A stretch of DNA of 9,083 nucleotides from an uncultured Ruminococcus sp. (GTDB lineage: Bacteria; Bacillota; Clostridia; Oscillospirales; Acutalibacteraceae). Each line of letters begins with the position of its first letter. Positions within the stretch are counted from its first letter, which is position 1. The position numbers and the translations under genes were made by a program. Shown here piece after piece: positions 1 through 5,450 of this stretch. The stretch covers positions 1 through 9,083 of the forward strand of contig CACYDB010000084.1 of the NCBI GenBank assembly GCA_902773035.1, in the 5' to 3' direction. The notes under the pieces are model-generated. The model was not told where the DNA came from and searched no databases. It saw only the letters and a program-made list of their open reading frames with translations.

Positions 1-273
1 TCCGCCGTAGCCCTTTTCGGAAACGGTGAAAACATACCCTGCGCCGTTATCGGCTTTATAGGCTTCAAGCGTACCCTCGGGGAGAGTTTTGTCGAGCTGA
101 GTAAAATTATCGGCTTCGGGGAGGACATCCTTACGCGCGCGTGCAGCCTCGTCCTCCTCTTCCTTAATGATGATCGGCTTAGTAACCGAGTTTACATACG
201 CCAGAGCGCCTGTAACAACAAAGCATATGCACACCAGAACAATAATAGGCTTTAAAATATCCTTGACCTTCAT
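1..273 (-). CDS. rnfG: RnfG, electron transport complex subunit G (partial, N-terminal 91 residues)
   Basis: This is the N-terminal part of the FMN-carrying subunit of the membrane Rnf complex, which passes electrons between ferredoxin and NAD+ while pumping Na+ or H+. The ATG at 273 gives a start MKVKDILKP, one hydrophobic anchor at about residues 9-27, then a charged linker (KEEEDEAARARK) and an extracytoplasmic segment ending in K-G-Y-G-G at the window edge. That pattern is typical of RnfG/NqrC proteins. The covalent FMN threonine lies further along and is outside the window. The start overlaps the rnfD stop (ATGA) and follows a GGGAGGTG ribosome binding site. RnfE, RnfA and RnfB would be expected beyond the left edge in the usual clostridial order. 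Identity rests on the partial sequence plus the position after rnfC and rnfD. Confidence 0.9.
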   Translation of the reverse strand, partial: MKVKDILKPIIVLVCICFVVTGALAYVNSVTKPIIIKEEEDEAARARKDVLPEADNFTQLDKTLPEGTLEAYKADNGAGYVFTVSEKGYGG

Positions 274-1187
274 CGCTTGGCACCTCCCACCGCTTTAGCG
301 CGCGTGAGCTTTTCGATATACGGCGTGAGAATATTCATCAGCAGTATCGAAAAGCTTACGCCCTCGGGGAAGTTGCCCCAGAATCGAATCAGAACAGTGA
401 TAAGTCCGCAGAAAACTCCCGCGATGATCTTGCCCCACTTAGTCGCGGGCGAGGTCGAGTAATCGGTCGCCATAAATATCGCGCCAATCATCAGACCGCC
501 GCTCATAAGCTGATACAAAGGCTGCTGACCGCAGACAAGCGACATCAGCGCCACCGTACCGAGAAACGCGACGGGCAAGTGCCACGAGATAACTCTTTTG
601 ACCAAAAGATAAATTCCGCCGAGCAGTAGCGCGAGAGTACAGGTCTCGCCGAGACAGCCTCCGCGAACGCCGAGGAACATATCGAGCAGGCTCGGCAGAG
701 AGTCAAGCTCTCCCTTGGCGAAAAGCGCTAATGGCGTAGCGGTCGAGCTTGCGTCGGGGAAAACCCACGCCGTCATACTGCCCGAGAACGCCGTCATCAT
801 CACGATACGAGCCGTGAGCGCGGGATTGGCGAAGTTCTGACCGATGCCGCCGAAAATCTGTTTAACAACCACGATCGCGACAATACTTCCGAAAGCCGCC
901 TGCCAGAGCGGGATCGATACGGGCAGGTTGAACGCGAGCAAAAGTCCCGTAACCACAGCCGAAAGATCCGAGGTCGTGTTTTCCTTTTTACAAATCTTTT
1001 CAAAGCCCCATTCACAGAAAACGCAGACAGCTACGCATACGCCGATCACGAGCAGGCTTCTGAAGCCGAAAATTATAACCGAAGCGATTGCCGCGGGCAT
1101 AAGCGCGATGATCACGTCGAGCATAATCTTCTGAGTGGTTATCGGGCTGTGAAAATGAGGGGAAACGGAGGATATTAATTTTTTCAT
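270..1187 (-). CDS. rnfD: RnfD, membrane FMN subunit of the Rnf complex
   Basis: RnfD is a polytopic inner-membrane subunit of the Rnf ferredoxin:NAD+ oxidoreductase, related to NqrB, and carries a covalently bound FMN. The 305-residue product has the usual family length and many hydrophobic segments (for example about residues 25-60, 75-110, 185-220 and 255-290). Family landmarks are GQNFANPA near residues 116-123, the flavinylation motif D145-A-S-S-T-A-T151-P with T151 the expected FMN-linked threonine, ATDYSTSP at 240-247 and FPEGVSFSILLMN at 273-285. The flavinylation site has Thr where the textbook S-G-A-T has Gly. The start at 1187 overlaps the rnfC stop by ATGA and has AGGAGG at 1195-1200, seven bases upstream, so translational coupling is likely. 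The stop overlaps the rnfG start in the same way. Confidence 0.96.
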   Translation of the reverse strand: MKKLISSVSPHFHSPITTQKIMLDVIIALMPAAIASVIIFGFRSLLVIGVCVAVCVFCEWGFEKICKKENTTSDLSAVVTGLLLAFNLPVSIPLWQAAFGSIVAIVVVKQIFGGIGQNFANPALTARIVMMTAFSGSMTAWVFPDASSTATPLALFAKGELDSLPSLLDMFLGVRGGCLGETCTLALLLGGIYLLVKRVISWHLPVAFLGTVALMSLVCGQQPLYQLMSGGLMIGAIFMATDYSTSPATKWGKIIAGVFCGLITVLIRFWGNFPEGVSFSILLMNILTPYIEKLTRAKAVGGAKR

Positions 1188-2491
1188 TTTTTATCCTCCT
1201 TCTTGCTTTTATATTCACGCAAAAGCGCCTTGGCGAGCTTATTTGTCTGAACCAGAGGACGCTTAGCGGGGCATACGTATGAGCAGCAGCCGCATTCCAT
1301 ACACAAGTCGGCGTACAGCTCCTCCAGATCCTCGCCCGAGTTACGCGCGTAAGCCTTTGAAATCGCCCTCGGATCGAGCCTTAGCGGACAATGATTGAGA
1401 CATCTGCCGCAGTTTATACAGGGAGTAGTCTTAGGCGGAGCCGCCTCCTTCTCGTCCATAGCTATGACCGCGTTAGTCATTTTGAGCACGGGAACGTCGG
1501 CTGACGGAACGGAAATACCCATCATCGGGCCGCCGTAGAGGATCTTGGCAGGCTCGCTGTCGGTATTACAGAACTCCAGCAGATTTTTAAGCGGAGTACC
1601 GATCGGCGCGATAACGTTCTTAGGCTCCTTTACAGCCGAGCCGTCAACCGTGACGACCTTGCTGACGAGCGGCATACCCGTTTCGAGATACTCGGCGACA
1701 AAGGCGAGAGTCGTGACGTTGATAACTATCACACCCGCGTCGAGCGGCAGCTTACCCTGAGGAATGATCCTGCCTGTCGTGTTGTAGACGAGAACCTTCT
1801 CGCCGCCCTGCGGATAAATCGAGGGAACGACGCATACCTCAACGCCATCTGTCTTGTCGCAGAACTCTTTGAGCTTCTTAATACACTCGCCCTTGTTATC
1901 CTCGATACCGATAACGAACTTTTTAGTTCCGATAAATTTCTTGATAGCTTCAATACCCTTGAAGATAAACTCCGTCTTGTCGAGCATTGTGCGCGTATCC
2001 GAGGTGATGTAGGGCTCGCACTCCGCGGCGTTGATAACGACCGCCTCGACCCTGGACAAATCCTCGACGGAAAACTTGACGAAGCTCGGGAAACCCGCGC
2101 CGCCGAGTCCGACAGCGCCGCTTTTCCTGACAGCCGCCACATAGGAGTCAAAGTCACTAAGCTCGGGAGGCTTTATACTCTCGTCAGTCTCCTGCAAACC
2201 GTCGGTCTCAATCACAACCGCCTGTACGGACGCGCCGTTTGACATTGTGATTTCGTTGATTTTGAGCACCTTTCCCGACACGCTCGAGTGAACAGGAGCG
2301 CTGATAAAGCCCTCAGCCTCGCCTATGAGAGTGCCGACCTTGACCTCGTCTCCGCGCTTAACGACAACTCTTGCGGGACGGCCGATGTGCATCGACATCG
2401 GGATCACGACCTCCTTAGGCAAGGGAAGCGGCACGGGGACTGAGCCCGCGGTATTTTTATGATGAGGTACCTTTGTACCGTGTAATCTCAT
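1184..2491 (-). CDS. rnfC: RnfC, NADH-binding iron-sulfur subunit of the Rnf complex
   Basis: RnfC is the peripheral subunit where NAD(H) reacts. The 435-residue protein starts with the typical G-T-K-V-P-H-H-K-N-T segment. A lipoyl-like sandwich domain follows at about residues 37-77 (KRGDEVKVGTLIGEAEGF, then APVHSSVSGKV). The FMN/NADH-binding Complex I 51-kDa-like domain contains GLGGAGFPSFVK at 128-139 and NAAECEPY at 154-161. The C-terminus has two 4Fe-4S motifs: C358-x2-C361-x2-C364-x3-C368-P and C397-x2-C400-x2-C403-x3-C407-P, all intact. It lacks the long Ala/Lys-rich C-terminal extension of enterobacterial RnfC, as is usual in clostridia. The ATG at 2491 follows AGGGGG (2499-2504) with seven bases between, about 30 bases after a predicted transcription start. 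It is the first gene of the operon and overlaps rnfD by four bases. Confidence 0.97.
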   Translation of the reverse strand: MRLHGTKVPHHKNTAGSVPVPLPLPKEVVIPMSMHIGRPARVVVKRGDEVKVGTLIGEAEGFISAPVHSSVSGKVLKINEITMSNGASVQAVVIETDGLQETDESIKPPELSDFDSYVAAVRKSGAVGLGGAGFPSFVKFSVEDLSRVEAVVINAAECEPYITSDTRTMLDKTEFIFKGIEAIKKFIGTKKFVIGIEDNKGECIKKLKEFCDKTDGVEVCVVPSIYPQGGEKVLVYNTTGRIIPQGKLPLDAGVIVINVTTLAFVAEYLETGMPLVSKVVTVDGSAVKEPKNVIAPIGTPLKNLLEFCNTDSEPAKILYGGPMMGISVPSADVPVLKMTNAVIAMDEKEAAPPKTTPCINCGRCLNHCPLRLDPRAISKAYARNSGEDLEELYADLCMECGCCSYVCPAKRPLVQTNKLAKALLREYKSKKEDKK

Positions 2492-2528
2492 TGGTATTCC
2501 CCCTGAAAATTAATCCATCTGACTTTTC

Positions 2529-2557
2529 ATTATACTATATATAAGCAAAAAAATCAA
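2529..2557 (-). promoter_or_regulatory. sigma-A-type promoter of the rnf operon
   Basis: On the minus strand a -35 element TTGATT (2552-2557) is followed by exactly 17 bases and a perfect -10 TATAAT (2529-2534). Transcription would start near 2522, giving a leader of about 30 bases before rnfC. AT-rich sequence lies upstream. It is seen by consensus match only, but its position between a terminator-like hairpin and rnfC makes it convincing. Confidence 0.8.
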
Positions 2558-2582
2558 AGCTTTTTTATAACAAAATGAAAGA

Positions 2583-2613
2583 AAGACAGGCCGATTATTC
2601 ATCAACCTGTCTT
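2583..2613 (-). terminator. probable rho-independent terminator of the serine hydrolase gene
   Basis: An 8-bp inverted repeat, AAGACAGG (2583-2590) and CCTGTCTT (2606-2613), encloses a 15-base loop that can add a 3-bp GAT/ATC helix. On the minus strand the stem is followed by a T-rich run (TCTTTCATTTTG). It lies about 18 bases after the hydrolase stop codon and just before the rnf promoter. The U tract is interrupted and the stem is only moderately GC-rich, so termination may be partial. Confidence 0.6.
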
Positions 2614-2630
2614 AATATATAAGCTTAGCT

Positions 2631-3749
2631 TTATTTTTTGTCAGTCGGAAGCTCCTTGTCAAGAATCACGCCGAGGCTTTTGATGTATTCCGAGGTGGTG
2701 TTTGACAAAATAATTATGTGATTCTTTGTCGCCTTGTCAACCATAACAAACGAGCTGTAGGAGCTGATTCCGCCGAGGTGGAAGTAGGTATCCGCGTTCT
2801 CGATCATCAAGCCGTAGCCGTAGCCGAACTCCATACTGCCCTCGGTGGTGTAGGAGGAGGTCATCTCCTTGAACGACTCGGGGTTAACGACCTGTCCGCC
2901 GTCAAGCGCGTCAAGCCATTTAGCGAGATCCGCGGCTGTAGAGATGATATTGCCTGAGCCGAAGCTCACGCCTCTGTAGTAAAGCTCTGACCTCGTGCTC
3001 TCCTTTAAGGGCTTCGCGAAATTTCGGGACTTTTTATCATAGCTCTCGATAAAGCCCGTACCCGTCATTTCAAGCGGCTTGAAGAACTGCTTGCGCAGAT
3101 ATGTTCCGTAGTTCATTCCGCTGACCTGCTCGACGATTTCGGAGAGCAGAATGTAGTTTGAGTTGGAATACTGGTAGTATTTCCCGGGCTTGAAGTTTAG
3201 CTTTTGGCTGAGGATCCACTTGCGGACTGCGCTGCGGTTAGGCTTATATTTGCCGTTTCTCTTAACGCCGCACTTTTTGAGCTCGGCTTCCTCGTTTGTA
3301 TAGTCGGGAATACCCGAGCGCATAGCGAGCAGATTGTGGATCGTATTCTTCTTGCCGAGCTTGTAGTCGGGGAAATAGAGGTCGATCGTATCGTCAAGCG
3401 AGAGCAGCCCCTTTTCCTTGAGCCTCAGAATAGCCGCCGCGGTGAACTGCTTTGTTACCGAGGCGATACAGAAGGCTGTGTTCTCGTCAATCGCGGAACC
3501 GTTTTTAGCCGCGGTCTTACCGCGCGAGAACTTAAACACGGGCTTCGAGTCCCTTGTGACGTAAGCCTCGCCCCTGAAATCAGCGAGCTTGAACTGCTTT
3601 TTGATTTCGGCGGGAGTTTCCTGTTTCTTCTCAGGCGCCGTGGTACTCTCGGGGACCGTTTCCGTCTGTAAAACAGGCTTTTCGGAGCAGGCGCTCAGCG
3701 CGCCGGCAACTATAACTAAAATCAGTAAAAACGACGTTAATTTCTTCAT
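2631..3749 (-). CDS. lipoprotein serine hydrolase, class C beta-lactamase / PBP-like family
   Basis: This 372-residue secreted lipoprotein has the penicillin-binding-protein/beta-lactamase fold (Beta-lactamase family PF00144). The N-terminus is a lipoprotein signal with lipobox L18-S-A-C21, then a Thr/Glu/Pro/Lys-rich linker to about residue 50. Catalytic motifs are present: S97-V-T-K100 (nucleophile Ser and Lys), Y195-S-N197, and H324-L-G-G327 in place of the KTG box. Family landmarks LLAMRSGIPDY (140-150) and GYGLMI (311-316) also fit. The HxG third motif is common in esterases, D-aminopeptidases and DD-peptidase-like members, so true beta-lactamase activity cannot be assumed and the substrate is unknown. 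An in-frame ATG at 3878 would add 43 residues, but the one at 3749 has GGGAGG (3757-3762) and directly begins the signal peptide. It is transcribed alone. Confidence 0.9.
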   Translation of the reverse strand: MKKLTSFLLILVIVAGALSACSEKPVLQTETVPESTTAPEKKQETPAEIKKQFKLADFRGEAYVTRDSKPVFKFSRGKTAAKNGSAIDENTAFCIASVTKQFTAAAILRLKEKGLLSLDDTIDLYFPDYKLGKKNTIHNLLAMRSGIPDYTNEEAELKKCGVKRNGKYKPNRSAVRKWILSQKLNFKPGKYYQYSNSNYILLSEIVEQVSGMNYGTYLRKQFFKPLEMTGTGFIESYDKKSRNFAKPLKESTRSELYYRGVSFGSGNIISTAADLAKWLDALDGGQVVNPESFKEMTSSYTTEGSMEFGYGYGLMIENADTYFHLGGISSYSSFVMVDKATKNHIIILSNTTSEYIKSLGVILDKELPTDKK

Positions 3750-3778
3750 AATCACGCCTCCCAAAACTTCCTGATTTA

Positions 3779-3807
3779 ATAGTACTTTATTTATTCTTTT
3801 TTGGCAA
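3779..3807 (-). promoter_or_regulatory. predicted promoter of the serine hydrolase gene
   Basis: On the minus strand TTGCCA (3802-3807), a 17-base spacer and TACTAT (3779-3784) form a good sigma-A-like promoter. Transcription would start around 3772, about 22 bases upstream of the chosen ATG at 3749. This supports the shorter start, since the upstream ATG at 3878 would not be on the transcript. An 11-base palindrome GCAAT-A-ATTGC (3804-3814) overlaps the -35. Confidence 0.65.
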
Positions 3808-3855
3808 TAATTGCTACAAGATTTTAACCGATTTTTTTCAAATCGTAAACAGAAA

Positions 3856-3876
3856 GCCGCCGCATTCCGCGGCGGC
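3856..3876 (-). terminator. strong rho-independent terminator of the LRR gene
   Basis: A perfect 8-bp all-G/C stem, GCCGCCGC (3856-3863) paired with GCGGCGGC (3869-3876), has a 5-base loop. It begins 11 bases after the LRR stop codon. On the minus strand TTTCTGTTT follows the stem. This separates the LRR gene from the hydrolase gene downstream. Confidence 0.88.
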
Positions 3877-3887
3877 ATATGCCTGTG

Positions 3888-5318
3888 TTAAATTACAGTG
3901 AAGTCAATTCCGTTTGCTTTCGCGTATTTCTCCGCGGCGCTGTCCCTGCCGCCGCTCATTGTAAAGCTGTCATTCCTGTAGGCGCCTTCGTCATCATCAT
4001 CTAAGTAACCGAAAGCTTCTTTGTCGATTTTCGTTACCGAGTCGGGTACCGACACGGTCGCAAGCTCACTGCAATTATAGAAATCTCCGCTGTAAACTCT
4101 CGTAACTGTCTCGGGAATTACAACATCGGTAAGGCTTTGACAATCGGAGAACGTACCTCCCGCGGACTTCTTTACGGGGAAATAAGTGACCTTTGCAAGC
4201 TTCCAGTTGCGTCTGAATACCTTTTCGCCGAGAACAAGCTCAGGATTCGGATCAACCTCAATTGTTTTTGCTTCTGTATCGGAAAACGCTTCCTTGCCGA
4301 TATACTTAACGCTCTTTGGAATCTTAATTGATCCAATTTTCGTAAGCTCAAACGCGCTTTTGCCGATATACTCAACTGTCGACGGGATCTTCAATTCGGT
4401 GAGACCCGTGAGGTGAAACGCGTAGTCGTCAATTTTTTTCAGTCCTTCGGGAAGACTGATTTTCTCCAATTTGGTATTATAATTCACAAACGCGTATTTG
4501 CCTATTGTTTTTACGGAAGACGGTACGCTGAAGCTGTTGCGTCCTTTCTGATAAGCGCAGAAAACAAGCTTTGTCTTTTTCTTGTTATAGAGCGCGTTGT
4601 TCTTTGAGGAAAAGTACTTGTTCTTCTTTGATACCGTTATTGTTTCGCTGCCGTTATACAGTCCCGTGTAATCTCTGGCAAAAGCGCGGGTGCTGATTTT
4701 CTTTACACCCTTACCGATAGATATTTTTATCTTTCCTTCTGTGTTAAACAGAACCCATTCGCCGATTTTTTTGCACTTCGCGGGAATTTTAAGAGCCTCA
4801 AGCTTTGTATCCTCAAAGCAATTGTCGGGAATCTCGGCAATATTTTTTGAGAGAGTAATTTTTTTCATAGAGCTACAGCAGAAAAAAGTATATTTTCCGA
4901 GCTTTGTTACACTATTCGGGATTTTAACGGACTTAATACCCGTGCCTGAAAACGCAAAATCATCTACAGTTTTCAAGCCGTTTGATAATTTGATGCTTTT
5001 CAGCTTGAAGCACTCTCTGAAAGCGCTGTATCCGATAGTCTTAACTGTTTTGGGGATCGTTACGGAGGTTAATTTTTCCTTACCAAAGAAAGAATTATTG
5101 CCTATCGCGGTAACCTTTTTCCCGCCGAGCTTTGAGGGAACGGCAACCTTGCCGCCTTTGCCCGTGTACTTAACGATCTTCGCGCCGCCTGCGCTGACCG
5201 TATACTTCCATACGCCGCTCTTACGCGTACTTGTTTTCGCCGCGTTTGCGGACATAGGAACCGCGAGCGCCGATACCGCTGTAATAATGATAAGAATAAC
5301 TGATACTAACTTTTTCAT
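3888..5318 (-). CDS. secreted BspA-like leucine-rich repeat protein
   Basis: This 476-residue exported protein is built mainly of BspA/LRR_5-type leucine-rich repeats. A signal peptide covers about residues 1-26 (MKKLVSVILI start, cleavage near SANA-A). Repeats of roughly 22-24 residues with the pattern L-x-x-I-x-I-P-x-x-V-x-x-I-G-x-x-A-F run from about residue 68 to 215 and again from 262 to 440. Between them is the common BspA spacer with an N-x-x-L-Y-N-K-K-K-T-K-L core (241-251). An acidic patch DDDDE lies at 440-444, and the end AEKYAKANGIDF is a usual C-terminus for these proteins. No LPXTG, SLH, dockerin or other anchor is seen, so how it stays on the cell is unknown. Family members are linked to adhesion and host or matrix binding; here that is inference. 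ATG 5318 is chosen because AGGAG (5327-5331) sits eight bases upstream; an in-frame GTG at 5327 would destroy that site. Confidence 0.9.
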   Translation of the reverse strand: MKKLVSVILIIITAVSALAVPMSANAAKTSTRKSGVWKYTVSAGGAKIVKYTGKGGKVAVPSKLGGKKVTAIGNNSFFGKEKLTSVTIPKTVKTIGYSAFRECFKLKSIKLSNGLKTVDDFAFSGTGIKSVKIPNSVTKLGKYTFFCCSSMKKITLSKNIAEIPDNCFEDTKLEALKIPAKCKKIGEWVLFNTEGKIKISIGKGVKKISTRAFARDYTGLYNGSETITVSKKNKYFSSKNNALYNKKKTKLVFCAYQKGRNSFSVPSSVKTIGKYAFVNYNTKLEKISLPEGLKKIDDYAFHLTGLTELKIPSTVEYIGKSAFELTKIGSIKIPKSVKYIGKEAFSDTEAKTIEVDPNPELVLGEKVFRRNWKLAKVTYFPVKKSAGGTFSDCQSLTDVVIPETVTRVYSGDFYNCSELATVSVPDSVTKIDKEAFGYLDDDDEGAYRNDSFTMSGGRDSAAEKYAKANGIDFTVI

Positions 5319-5370
5319 TTTCTCCACTCCTGAAATCTATTGTTTCCGATATAGTAGTGTCGAGAAAACC

Positions 5371-5405
5371 GAAAAAAGTTTCAAAATTTTTCAAAAAATT
5401 TTTTT
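5371..5405 (-). other. A-tract-rich, probably curved DNA upstream of the LRR gene
   Basis: The gap between the kinase and LRR genes contains successive runs of A and T spaced by roughly one helical turn: A7T6, then G, A5T4, G, AAAC and T6 on the minus strand. Such phased tracts usually bend DNA or act as an UP-like element for RNA polymerase. Downstream lies a possible -10 TACTAT (5351-5356), but I find no convincing -35 at 16-18 bases, so the promoter itself is not called. Confidence 0.4.
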
Positions 5406-5408
5406 CGA

Positions 5409-5427
5409 CGCTTAAAATCGCTTAAAA
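5409..5427. repeat. tandem 9-base direct repeat, 10-bp period, upstream of the LRR gene
   Basis: CGCTTAAAA occurs at 5409-5417 and again at 5419-5427 (TTTTAAGCG twice on the minus strand). The spacing equals about one helical turn. OmpR-family regulators typically bind such same-face direct repeats, and an OmpR-family regulator is encoded nearby. The second copy partly overlaps the terminator hairpin of the kinase gene, so it might simply be part of its T-rich tail. Function is inferred, not shown. Confidence 0.35.
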
Positions 5428-5449
5428 GAGGCCGCAAAGCAGCCTCTTT
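5425..5449 (-). terminator. probable terminator of the two-component operon
   Basis: An 8-bp stem, AAAGAGGC (5425-5432) with GCCTCTTT (5442-5449), can extend inward by two more pairs past a mismatch. It begins two bases after the kinase stop codon. On the minus strand the stem ends in CTCTTT and continues TAAGCGATTTT, a modest U tract. It separates the kinase from the LRR gene. Confidence 0.7.
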
Positions 5450-5450
5450 A

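Noticed and set aside
1729..2157. A 142-codon minus-strand open frame inside rnfC.
   Set aside because: It is Ser/Arg-rich out-of-frame sequence within an unmistakable rnfC gene, with no promoter or ribosome binding site evidence.
2492..2600. A possible Rex (NADH-sensing repressor) site upstream of rnfC.
   Set aside because: Only a half-like TTGTTA is present. The second, inverted half of a TTGTTAA-N4-TTAACAA site is missing.
3750..3878. A 43-residue N-terminal extension of the serine hydrolase from an ATG at 3878.
   Set aside because: It would translate the LRR terminator hairpin, lies upstream of the predicted promoter, and would bury the lipoprotein signal. ATG 3749 has a good ribosome binding site.
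4000..5200. Repetitive DNA in the LRR gene considered as a CRISPR-like or tandem nucleotide repeat.
   Set aside because: The repetition is at protein level only. The nucleotide units are diverged, with no constant repeat/spacer pattern.
3888..5327. A GTG start for the LRR protein at 5327, adding three residues.
   Set aside because: That GTG sits inside the AGGAG ribosome binding site for the ATG at 5318 and has no good site of its own.
4690..5415. A 241-codon open frame on the plus strand inside the LRR gene.
   Set aside because: It is the reverse-strand shadow of a repetitive Lys-rich gene. It shows no recognisable domain, and the LRR frame has a signal peptide and clear repeats.
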